Source: a virus. From it: a stretch of 21,606 nucleotides of DNA. Position 1 is the stretch's first letter. Each line of letters opens with the position of its first letter. The notes under the pieces are model-generated. The model saw nothing but the letters and a program-made list of their open reading frames with translations, did not search any database and was not told where the DNA came from. Shown here in pieces: positions 1-6,483 of the stretch. The translations under genes and the position numbers were made by a program. The DNA is taken from positions 1 to 21,606 of the IMG/VR virus record IMGVR_UViG_3300002143_000143; one strand, given 5' to 3'.

Positions 1-52
1 TGTTTTGTCTTATACTCGAATTAACAGAGCTATTACCAGTTGTATTTGCCAT
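1..52 (-). CDS. Start of probable tail tape measure protein (gp29-like), partial
   Basis: Only the first 17 codons are present (MANTTGNSSVNSSIRQN), and the gene continues past the left edge. The ATG follows the stop of the preceding small ORF by 6 bases, with a weak AGG-type ribosome site (AGGTAG) upstream. The coding part is too short to identify by sequence. The assignment to the tape measure (T4 gp29) is an inference from position: it directly follows gp26 and its -1 frame extension, and in long-tailed phages the tail-assembly chaperone pair is nearly always followed by the tape measure gene. The Ser/Thr/Asn-rich start does not contradict this. Another hub or tail protein remains possible. 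Confidence 0.4.
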   Translation of the reverse strand, partial: MANTTGNSSVNSSIRQN

Positions 53-58
53 TTATAT

Positions 59-205
59 CTACCTATTTTTTTGAGATTCTAATCGTTGTTTTTCTTCTTC
101 TAAATACTCTATAAGCATGGCCACGTAAATTTCACGTTCAAAGGGAAGCATTTCCTCAATTTCCCTTAGACTATACTTATGGTACTGCATAAGTGCAAAA
201 TTCAT
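59..205 (-). CDS. Small ORF in -1 frame after gp26; probable frameshift extension of the tail assembly chaperone
   Basis: This ORF encodes 48 codons from the first ATG, with motifs YHKYSLREIEEM and LPFEREIYVAML and a charged coiled-coil-like end (EYLEEEKQRLESQKNR). The open frame extends upstream through 14 more codons into the T-run at the end of gp26, in the -1 frame. No Shine-Dalgarno precedes the ATG (the upstream bases are CTTCTATAAA), whereas most neighbours have one or are stop/start coupled. The short length and helical 'SLREIEEML' style are typical of the T part of phage G/GT tail chaperones. It is therefore probably translated mainly as a gp26 fusion of about 299 aa. T4 has a separate hub-assembly gene, 51, next to 26; whether this ORF is homologous to gp51 cannot be judged here. 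Independent expression at low level is the alternative. Confidence 0.7.
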   Translation of the reverse strand: MNFALMQYHKYSLREIEEMLPFEREIYVAMLIEYLEEEKQRLESQKNR

Positions 206-223
206 TTTATAGAAGTTATGCAG
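185..223 (-). promoter_or_regulatory. Stem-loop downstream of the gp26 slip site
   Basis: On the minus strand CTGCATAA (223-216) pairs perfectly with TTATGCAG (192-185), enclosing 23 bases. Inside these, AAAA and TTTT can form a second short stem around TGAA. The ATG of the small ORF lies in this inner hairpin. The stem starts about 22 bases after the T-run, which is farther than usual for a frameshift stimulator, so it may instead limit independent initiation at that ATG. An 8-bp repeat can occur by chance in AT-rich DNA. Confidence 0.3.
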
Positions 224-243
224 ACTTTCATGATATAAGCATA

Positions 244-253
244 TTAAAAAAAA
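244..253 (-). promoter_or_regulatory. Candidate -1 ribosomal frameshift site at the end of gp26
   Basis: On the minus strand the last gp26 codons are AGT TTT TTT TAA. They contain a run of eight T, giving the heptamer T TTT TTT, an X XXY YYZ-type slippery sequence, immediately before the stop. A -1 slip reads on as TTA ATA TGC and enters the 62-codon open frame that ends at position 59. Known tail-assembly chaperone genes (lambda G/T, P2 E/E') use -1 shifts at this place in the gene order. The site is seen directly; the frameshift itself is inferred. Confidence 0.65.
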
Positions 254-957
254 CTATCGAGCCCTCTTATGTATTTTTCATGATCTTTGCTACACACTGG
301 GCATTTGTATTTTACGAGTTCTTCTAATTTTGGCATCGTATCAAAGAATTGCTGAATTTTTGCAAATTGATCTTGTGTTAAATTGTTTACAAACTCGTTA
401 ACTTCTTCTGGTGTTTGATCTTTTGCTTTAAAGATTTCTTGACCATTATATACTGCATCTATACACGTGCAGATAATATTGAAAACAGTATCTATATCTT
501 TACCGTCTAAACTATCAATTTTGTTTATAACATCAAGAGTAGGATACTTCATCATTACGCCAACATCGTCAAATAATGGTATTGTCTTATTATGATTTTC
601 TGGAATAGTTACTTGCAGTTTTGTTAAATCAATCGTGTATTGAACTTGAGCTTTATCATCTGTGCATGTATCGCACTTCAAGACAATATCAACTTTCTCG
701 CCTACTGATTTAGCGCGAAGTTGAGTGAAGATATATTCAATATCAAATAACGCTAATTCATCAGCTCTAATCTGTTCACTTATACAAGATTGTATAACAG
801 ATTTTAATGTTGATATCATCGTATCTGAATTTTCGCTATGCTGAGCGATCATTAACGCTTTTTCTTCTTTAACCAAAAATGGTCTGAATGTTACAGACTT
901 CTTTGACGAAGGAATTGTTAATTTATATTTCGGGGAACTTGCTACTGGTAAAGACAT
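244..957 (-). CDS. gp26: Baseplate hub subunit / tail assembly chaperone, gp26-like
   Basis: The protein has 237 aa against 208 in T4 gp26, and matches the T4-type baseplate protein family in its N-terminal pattern (SVTFRPFLVKEEKALMIA, residues 21-38). That 'FRPF..KEEK.L..A' opening is typical. Two CxxC pairs (C95/C98 and C219/C222) could form a zinc site between the middle and the C-terminal end. In T4, gp26 is a minor component of the central hub needed for assembly. The ATG lies 1 base after the gp16 stop and has a clear AAGGAAAA ribosome site. The gene ends in a run of eight T at the stop codon, where a -1 frameshift would add 62 residues. Family identity is good; the zinc site and chaperone role are inferred. 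Confidence 0.85.
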   Translation of the reverse strand: MSLPVASSPKYKLTIPSSKKSVTFRPFLVKEEKALMIAQHSENSDTMISTLKSVIQSCISEQIRADELALFDIEYIFTQLRAKSVGEKVDIVLKCDTCTDDKAQVQYTIDLTKLQVTIPENHNKTIPLFDDVGVMMKYPTLDVINKIDSLDGKDIDTVFNIICTCIDAVYNGQEIFKAKDQTPEEVNEFVNNLTQDQFAKIQQFFDTMPKLEELVKYKCPVCSKDHEKYIRGLDSFF

Positions 958-958
958 A

Positions 959-1360
959 TTATTTTCCTTTTCTCAAATCATTAAGCATTTTGCTAAGATC
1001 GCTGGTACTACCAACAAATATAGCATTATTTGTTACGGCCGTTTCTTTTTTATTTGGAGCATCTATCGTTTGTTTTTTCTTATGCAAATCAAGCAATTGA
1101 GCATTTACATCAGATAAATGTTTTACTAATCCACCTACAACTTCAAATGCGCGCGGGTGTTCACTTTGTTTAGCTACTTCAAGAGCGTGAGTTAATGCGT
1201 CATTACCTTGCTCTATTATTTTGCGTATATTAATTCTAGTGATATTAAAATCATCTTGTAAGTTTTCGTTTTCTGATGTAGACTGAAGTGCTGGTAAAAC
1301 TTCTTGCTTTTCGTGTATTAGTGGAACATCAAAAATTTCACTTAGTTTATTATATGTCAT
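959..1360 (-). CDS. gp16: Terminase small subunit, gp16-like
   Basis: The protein has 133 aa (T4 gp16 has 164). It carries the conserved central segment of the T4-type DNA packaging family, with DDFNITRINIRKIIEQG near residues 36-52 and SEHPRAFEVVGGLVKHLSD near residues 66-84, followed by a charged helix and a Lys/Asn-rich tail. Small terminases form rings that recognise concatemeric DNA and regulate the large subunit (gp17), which is not in this window. Its ATG directly abuts the gp54 stop (TAA-ATG), with AGGCGG upstream as ribosome site. The gene sits between two tail genes, whereas in T4 gene 16 adjoins gene 17. Members of this family are poorly conserved, so the call rests mainly on the central motif. 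Confidence 0.8.
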   Translation of the reverse strand: MTYNKLSEIFDVPLIHEKQEVLPALQSTSENENLQDDFNITRINIRKIIEQGNDALTHALEVAKQSEHPRAFEVVGGLVKHLSDVNAQLLDLHKKKQTIDAPNKKETAVTNNAIFVGSTSDLSKMLNDLRKGK

Positions 1361-2143
1361 TTAAAGACCGCCTATAAATCCACCTAATTTACTTCCAAGC
1401 CCAGTTACCATACCCTGTCTTTCTATTTGGCCAAGAGATTTAGTAATAGAAAGACGATCATTTAAATTTTCTTGATATTGTTGGAAATTATCGTAATATA
1501 AAGATGGAACAGGCATTCCAACACCAGAACTTCCATTTAAGTAATTACCCATCTGCTGAGTTATATTAGTTTTCTTAGTTACGTCTGGCTTAAACATTGC
1601 AGATTCATCGTTAAATGGTGATATTTTTAAAATATTTACATGATACTTATAATTAAAAGTGACTTGCAATTTCATAACATCTTTTGAATTTTGGTCAAGT
1701 TGTACTGCACCTATTGTTTTTGGGTATGCTTCATATAATAACGATTGGTATGTATCATTGTCTTTAGTATCTTGTGTTACAACCAATATTCTTCTTACAT
1801 AGTCATTATAATAGCCTACATGACGACTAGAAGGATTTATTATTTGGTTGCTCCATTTATCGAAAAATTGTTTCACTTTCATTTCTCTATCTACTAAAAA
1901 TGTAAGTTGAATTGATTCAAAGTTTCTATCGTATATAACTTCACGTTGTTCGCCAAAAGATCTTGTTGGTTGTGATGCAAAATTCAAACCAGGAAGAATG
2001 GCTTGTTCACAAAATAATTCTACTAAGTTTCCATCTTGTGAATTTAAGCCACCTTCAATAGCAAGTGTAAAGCGATTTTGCCGTGCAAGACTTCTGCTTT
2101 TTATGTTAGAAATAAAATCGTTTAATGTACGTCCAGTCTGCAT
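1361..2143 (-). CDS. gp54: Baseplate-tail tube initiator, gp54-like (tube protein fold)
   Basis: The protein has 260 aa from the ATG at 2143. That start, not the upstream one in the same frame, is chosen because GGAGG lies 6 bases before it and it overlaps the preceding stop (TAATG). It shows the gp19/gp54 tube family pattern: N-terminal RFTLAIEGG, CEQAILPGLNFASQP, then YDRNFESIQLTFLVDREM and FFDKWSNQIINP, and a C-terminal strand MKLQVTFNYKYHV. The C-terminus is Gly-rich. In T4, gp54 sits on gp48 at the top of the baseplate and starts polymerisation of the gp19 tail tube. gp54 and the main tube protein share a fold, but the neighbourhood (gp48, gp26, gp4) and the length favour gp54 over gp19. 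Confidence 0.8.
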   Translation of the reverse strand: MQTGRTLNDFISNIKSRSLARQNRFTLAIEGGLNSQDGNLVELFCEQAILPGLNFASQPTRSFGEQREVIYDRNFESIQLTFLVDREMKVKQFFDKWSNQIINPSSRHVGYYNDYVRRILVVTQDTKDNDTYQSLLYEAYPKTIGAVQLDQNSKDVMKLQVTFNYKYHVNILKISPFNDESAMFKPDVTKKTNITQQMGNYLNGSSGVGMPVPSLYYDNFQQYQENLNDRLSITKSLGQIERQGMVTGLGSKLGGFIGGL

Positions 2144-2718
2144 TACATTCCTCCAGTATCTTTCCACACCGTTCCGGCAGATGCTTTTTTAAAGCTTTCT
2201 ACTGGCATCATTAATGCCGTCGTCCAATCCGTTGGTGTTATTATTTTTAATTGTGTGACAAGGTGATCAGACAAATAGCTTTTTACACAATGTTCTACAA
2301 GTTTATGTTTAGAGATACCTTGCAATAATCCCCATGACATTTTCAAACGAGTAGTTTCATCTATATCTTTAGTATTTTTAAATTTAAGAAGATTATCTAA
2401 AAGAATTATTCTAAATCGATAAGATAAATAGTGGAGGTTCAGACCAATAAATCCGTTTTCAGTTTTTCTAAATGGAAACACTAATGGAAATGAATCATAA
2501 TATGGCAACGTGTCTTTAGTCTTTGGGTCATAGAAAAACATATACATATTGCCTGGCTTTATAGTACCTGCAAAAGCTCCTGAATATTGATACACACGCG
2601 TCGGTTTAATACCCTCTTTTTTCAAGAGAATAGATTGTTGTCTAAACCATGTTCTAGATTTAGTAACTATACTAGGATCGTATTTGTGCTTTTCAAACAC
2701 GTTTAGCATACTTGTCAT
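2143..2718 (-). CDS. Conserved phage protein of unknown function next to gp4
   Basis: The protein has 191 aa. The start at 2718 is chosen because its ATG overlaps the gp4 stop (ATGA) and an AGGA lies 6 bases upstream; a longer reading from 2760 would run 46 bases into gp4. Visible features are a basic N-terminal third (FEKHKYDPS, SRTWFRQQ), then NMYMFFYDPKTKD, LPYYDSFPLVFPFRKT and GFIGLNLHYLSYRFRIIL, which look like conserved family motifs. No signal peptide or membrane helix is seen. Its place directly after gp4 suggests a head-completion, DNA-end or neck role; the T4 neighbour of gene 4 is gene 2 (DNA end protector). That link is positional only and no sequence motif proves it. Confidence 0.6.
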   Translation of the reverse strand: MTSMLNVFEKHKYDPSIVTKSRTWFRQQSILLKKEGIKPTRVYQYSGAFAGTIKPGNMYMFFYDPKTKDTLPYYDSFPLVFPFRKTENGFIGLNLHYLSYRFRIILLDNLLKFKNTKDIDETTRLKMSWGLLQGISKHKLVEHCVKSYLSDHLVTQLKIITPTDWTTALMMPVESFKKASAGTVWKDTGGM

Positions 2719-3149
2719 TTTATTCCTAAATGAGTTTCTGTTAAAATCATAAATTCCCAACCTCTGTCTTTTGCAAAATTATTAGCAGCTTTCCACTTTG
2801 CTTCATTAACACCCCAAGTCATTACTTCTTGTATAAATCTTTTAGTTTTTCGTGAAGACACCGGAGGCTGTGTTTGTGAATATGGCTTAATTTCAATTAA
2901 GTAAGTTTTTACGCTTCCAGTATTACTTTTTACTTGTATTTTAAAATCAATAAAATATCTGTGGGCCTTATTGTCTACAGGAGAAACATATGGAACTATA
3001 GTTTCTTCAGAACTCCACTTTAATATAGAAGGATTTTTATCACACCAAATTGCGAACTTGGTTTCCCAGCTCGATCTCATAATTATATTGGTATGATCTC
3101 CAGCATATTTTTGTGGATAGATTGGTTTATACTTTCTCTTGTAAAACAT
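2715..3149 (-). CDS. gp4: Head completion protein with nuclease fold, gp4-like
   Basis: The protein has 144 aa (T4 gp4 is about 150). The first ATG is at 3149; a TTG nine codons upstream is open but unlikely. The N-terminus YKPIYPQKYAGD and the RSSWETKFAIWCD, KWSSEETIVPYVSP, RYFIDFKI and YLIEIKPYSQT blocks match the T4 gp4 head completion family, which has a TnsA / restriction-endonuclease-like core. E29, D68 and the E86-x-K88 pair fit a PD-(D/E)xK-type catalytic set. In T4, gp4 is required to finish DNA-filled heads so that tails can attach. It is the first gene of the leftward operon, beneath an exact late promoter box. No good Shine-Dalgarno is seen before the ATG. Confidence 0.85.
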   Translation of the reverse strand: MFYKRKYKPIYPQKYAGDHTNIIMRSSWETKFAIWCDKNPSILKWSSEETIVPYVSPVDNKAHRYFIDFKIQVKSNTGSVKTYLIEIKPYSQTQPPVSSRKTKRFIQEVMTWGVNEAKWKAANNFAKDRGWEFMILTETHLGIK

Positions 3150-3150
3150 A

Positions 3151-3158
3151 GATAAATA
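3151..3158 (+). promoter_or_regulatory. Late-promoter-like box GATAAATA for the rightward operon
   Basis: This differs from TATAAATA only at the first base and lies 35 bases before the gp48 ATG. Expected start is near 3164, leaving a leader that holds AGGA at 3185-3188. The same GATAAATA form recurs before the gene at 18216. It faces the leftward promoter at 3178-3185, forming a 7-bp inverted repeat with it. Confidence 0.5.
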
Positions 3159-3177
3159 ATTATAGCACCGTATCAAC

Positions 3178-3185
3178 TATTTATA
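3178..3185 (-). promoter_or_regulatory. Late promoter TATAAATA for the leftward operon
   Basis: This is an exact match on the minus strand to the T4 late promoter box, 28 bases before the gp4 ATG in the only divergent intergenic gap. Expected transcription start is about 3172. The position, not the match alone, supports it, since this 8-mer also occurs by chance in AT-rich coding DNA. Confidence 0.65.
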
Positions 3186-3193
3186 GGACTTTC

Positions 3194-4315
3194 ATGGCAA
3201 CCCAGACTATTAAAGCAGTTCCAACCAGAACATATGAACCAAAACAATTGGATCGAAACAAATATGTTGCCGATGGTTTGCAGTATCCATCAGATTTGAT
3301 GGGATTGACGAGTGATCTACAAACGGGTTATTCACAGTCCGATTATGGATCTAACTACGTTATATTCTACATAAACGTAAATGAAGAATCGCAAATGCTA
3401 AAGAATCCTGAAATTGAAACGGTAGATATTGGCGATAATGAAAGAATCGCTAAACAACTAAACGGTAAAAATTACGATCAAAAGGCTGTGGTTGCTGCCA
3501 CTGCCGCAGCGGGGGGAGGCCTCGGCACTGCTTTCGGCGTATCTGGTGGTGGAGTTGGTGGTGCTGCAATTGGCGGAGTTGGAGCAGCAACGGTTGCAAT
3601 GAATACTAAAGCTTCTAAATTTTCGCGTCCTCAGAAACGATTAAAAACAGCAATTGCTCTTCATGTGCCAAATCAACTAGCGATCAGATATGGTGCAGGT
3701 TGGTCTGAAGAAGAGACTTTTGCAATGCAAGCATTGATTGATGGAGGTGAAGCTGCAGGACGAGCGTTGGCTGCTGCAGGAAAAGCTTTAGTTGATAAAA
3801 AAGGAGATCAAGCTGCAGCAGCAATTATTGGCGGAGCAAAGAACTTATCTCCTATTGCTGCATCTGTAGCTATGTCTAAAGGACCTATGGGTGGTGCTTT
3901 ATCAGCATTAAGCGGATTAGCACCAAATCCAATGAAAGAACAAATATTTAAAGGAATGGACTTTCGTTCATTCACTATGGAATACCAATTTGCTCCACGA
4001 AGTCAACAGGAATCTAATAACGTAAATAATATTATTAGAACATTCAAATACCATATGCATCCCGAATTTAAAGATGCAACAAATTTTCTATTTTTATATC
4101 CTTCAGAATTTGACATCGAGTATCATCACAATGGTGAAGAAAACTTAAATATTCATCGTCATACTTCGTGCGTACTTTATGAAATGAATATTAATTATAC
4201 TCCCCTTGGCAATTTTTCAACGTTTGAAGGTGGTCGTCCTACACAAATCAATGTCTCTATGTCATTTAAAGAACTCACTGTTCTTACTAAAGAACTTATC
4301 GAACAAGGCCTATAA
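3194..4315 (+). CDS. gp48: Baseplate tail tube cap, gp48-like
   Basis: The protein has 373 aa, near T4 gp48 (364). The N-terminal block (LQYPSDLMG at 29-37, YVIFYINVNE at 55-64) and the C-terminal block (FRSFTMEYQFAPRSQQE, residues 257-273, then FLFLYPSEFDIEYHH and YTPLGNFSTFEGGRPTQI) match the T4 tail cap family. Between them, residues 98-136 are strongly Gly/Ala-rich and hydrophobic, and residues 185-245 are again Ala/Gly-rich. gp48 closes the baseplate hub and, with gp54, gives the platform for the tube. The ATG has AGGA 5 bases upstream. It overlaps gp53 by one base (TAATG). Confidence 0.88.
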   Translation: MATQTIKAVPTRTYEPKQLDRNKYVADGLQYPSDLMGLTSDLQTGYSQSDYGSNYVIFYINVNEESQMLKNPEIETVDIGDNERIAKQLNGKNYDQKAVVAATAAAGGGLGTAFGVSGGGVGGAAIGGVGAATVAMNTKASKFSRPQKRLKTAIALHVPNQLAIRYGAGWSEEETFAMQALIDGGEAAGRALAAAGKALVDKKGDQAAAAIIGGAKNLSPIAASVAMSKGPMGGALSALSGLAPNPMKEQIFKGMDFRSFTMEYQFAPRSQQESNNVNNIIRTFKYHMHPEFKDATNFLFLYPSEFDIEYHHNGEENLNIHRHTSCVLYEMNINYTPLGNFSTFEGGRPTQINVSMSFKELTVLTKELIEQGL

Positions 4316-5211
4316 TGTATTTTGCAAATTTTCCAAAGATAGTATACGATTTCGATTTATCGAATGGCACTGACTATAGAGTAATTACTGATATTACAAA
4401 AAATGTTAGATTTCGTAAAAATATTTTAGAGAATATCACTCTATATGATTATTACGATATAGCAGAAGGAGAAACTCCTGAAATTATATCGGAAAAGGTA
4501 TACGGCACACCGTATTATCATTGGGTTATTATGCTTGCTAATCAACGATATGATTATATAAATGATTTCCCATTATCACAATTAGAACTTGACACATATC
4601 TTACGAGCAAATATAGTTATCAAGTTAACTCAACGCAAACTATTGCGCCAGGTCAATCATATACAACAATAACTTCTGGTAACCAAATCGCATTCGGAGC
4701 ATCTAATAATACAGTTGGTACTACATGGAATGCTACTATTGGTGGCACTTTATCAACTGGTCTTGTAAAGTGTAACACATATGTCGATCAACGTTATCAT
4801 ATTCATGATTATAAAGTAGATGGATTTATAAAAGAAGGCATTAACACCATAGTATTTAGAGATTCTGTGATTGATGGAGGAGGCATTGGCATGCTTGTTC
4901 CTGGCAAAGTGCTAGTAAGTATGATAAATGGATATGAAGCTCGTGTTGACACCATAACAGTTAATTCAAATAACATCAATATTACTATTGAAGCTTCTCT
5001 TAGAGTTGGAAAATTTATGCCAGGAGAAACAGTAAAAGTTAGAAATGAAGATACATACGTTGAAGTTGTTTCATCTACTATACCTGCTAATTATACTACT
5101 ACTAGCAATTATGAGTATGAGTTTAATTTAAATGAATCTAAGCGTAGAATTAAGATAATAGATCCAATTTTAATAGAGCAAATAATTAAAGAATTTAAAG
5201 ACATTCTATGA
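4315..5211 (+). CDS. gp53: Baseplate wedge subunit, gp53-like, with extra middle region
   Basis: The protein has 298 aa against 196 in T4. The family signature is in the first 95 residues: YFANFPKIVYDF, DITKNVRFRKNIL, LYDYYDIAEGETPEIISEKV (residues 43-62) and YGTPYYHWVIMLAN (63-76), followed by YDYINDFPLS. The LysM-like core of gp53 is in this part. The end, ESKRRIKIIDPILIEQIIKEF, is also family-like. Residues about 100-260 are Thr/Gly/Asn-rich and probably beta, longer than in T4. In T4, gp53 joins wedges around the hub. Translation is coupled at both ends: TAATG with gp48 and ATGA with gp27. Confidence 0.85.
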   Translation: MYFANFPKIVYDFDLSNGTDYRVITDITKNVRFRKNILENITLYDYYDIAEGETPEIISEKVYGTPYYHWVIMLANQRYDYINDFPLSQLELDTYLTSKYSYQVNSTQTIAPGQSYTTITSGNQIAFGASNNTVGTTWNATIGGTLSTGLVKCNTYVDQRYHIHDYKVDGFIKEGINTIVFRDSVIDGGGIGMLVPGKVLVSMINGYEARVDTITVNSNNINITIEASLRVGKFMPGETVKVRNEDTYVEVVSSTIPANYTTTSNYEYEFNLNESKRRIKIIDPILIEQIIKEFKDIL

Positions 5212-6482
5212 GTTCATATACAGAAAGCGTTAAGTTTGCCGGAGATATAGTTATACGTCGTTTAGACGTAGTATCGTCTGCAAATTTTAAAGTCAATATG
5301 ACAAATCAAGTTGTTGGAATAGAAATATATGAAGATCTTTTTTCTTCATTTATTTCCATGTCTATCACTATTCGTGAATCACAAGATTTTATAAATGCGC
5401 TTCCTTTAAGAGGTGAAGAAATTATTAATCTTGAAATTTCTACTCCAGGATTTACGAAAGAAGAACTATTTTTTAAAGGCAAATATTACATCTATAAAAT
5501 AAGTGATAGGTTATTACTTACTGATAGAAATGCTGCGTATACATTACATTGTATATCGTATGAAGCATTAATTGATTTAAATATGAAACAATCTAAAGCG
5601 TTTCGTGGAAATATTGGAGATGTAGCAAAAGAAATTTTAGGTAAAGATGGGTTGAATACTACTAAAAAATATGCAATTGAACCAACTAAAAATGCTATAA
5701 AATATATTTCAAATTTCTGGTCTCCAGCAAAAAATTTAAATTTCCTAGCAAATAACGCTCAAAGTAATGAAGGCCATGCGTCTTATTTGTTTTATGAGAA
5801 TAGAGAAGGGTTTAATTTTAAAAGTTTAGATACTTTATATAAGCAAGACGTATTGCAAAAGTTTATTAAAGATAATCATACAAGAGATACTAATGGAAAC
5901 ACTTCTAATCGTAATGTAAATAAAGACTATCAGCAAATTCTAGAAATGAAAGTACGTGAACCATATGATGCTTTAAAATTTACACAAAGTGGAGCGTATG
6001 CTTCTCGAATGTTTGCGTATGATCTCGTAAAGAAAAAATATTTTGCTAAGGACTATGACGCTTTAACTGAATTTGATAAATCACCGCATTTAAATAAGAA
6101 AGCACTTTATACTACATCAAAACCTGTCACTGCAGCACATATGATTTTTAATGAAATGCGTCATTATTCTGCTCACAATGGATTCCCAGATACAAGTTCA
6201 GTAACTACGATGCAACAAAGAAATTCTAAATTAAATTTATTTCGGTCGGCCGTTATTGAGATAGATGTATTTGGGCGGACTGATTATACTGTAGGTAAAA
6301 AAGTTTATGTAGAAGTTCCAAAACCTGCAGTGATTGCTTCTAAAGATCAACCTAGTGGAGACAACGGGTTTATTGATAAAACGTATTCCGGAAATTATAT
6401 AATTAGTGCTATAAATCATATAATTTCACGTGATAAACATACATGTATTTTAGAATTGTCTAAAGAATCGAAGATGGAATAA
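5208..6482 (+). CDS. gp27: Baseplate central hub protein, gp27-like
   Basis: The protein has 424 aa (T4 gp27 has 391). Blocks that align with the hub fold are an N-terminal beta domain (VVGIEIYEDLFSSFISMSIT, residues 36-55, then LPLRGEEIINLEIST), FRGNIGDVAKEILG corresponding to the T4 stretch before the second domain, and WSPAKNLNFLANNA. The C-terminal part has VIEIDVFGRTDYTVGKKVYV and a final beta hairpin SGNYIISAINHIISRD, as expected for this family. gp27 trimers hold the gp5 needle and match the tube's symmetry. The gene starts inside the gp53 stop (ATGA) and ends 1 base before gp5, so hub and needle are made together. In T4 gene 27 lies elsewhere, near 28 and 29. Confidence 0.8.
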   Translation: MSSYTESVKFAGDIVIRRLDVVSSANFKVNMTNQVVGIEIYEDLFSSFISMSITIRESQDFINALPLRGEEIINLEISTPGFTKEELFFKGKYYIYKISDRLLLTDRNAAYTLHCISYEALIDLNMKQSKAFRGNIGDVAKEILGKDGLNTTKKYAIEPTKNAIKYISNFWSPAKNLNFLANNAQSNEGHASYLFYENREGFNFKSLDTLYKQDVLQKFIKDNHTRDTNGNTSNRNVNKDYQQILEMKVREPYDALKFTQSGAYASRMFAYDLVKKKYFAKDYDALTEFDKSPHLNKKALYTTSKPVTAAHMIFNEMRHYSAHNGFPDTSSVTTMQQRNSKLNLFRSAVIEIDVFGRTDYTVGKKVYVEVPKPAVIASKDQPSGDNGFIDKTYSGNYIISAINHIISRDKHTCILELSKESKME

Positions 6483-6483
6483 T

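Noticed and set aside
888-1100. Plus-strand ORF with hydrophobic residues opposite gp26 and gp16
   Set aside because: It is antisense to two well-supported genes, has no ribosome site and no family pattern.
3150-3176. Upstream TTG start for gp4 giving nine extra residues
   Set aside because: It would leave almost no leader after the late promoter, and the extra residues do not resemble the family N-terminus; the ATG at 3149 fits the family length.
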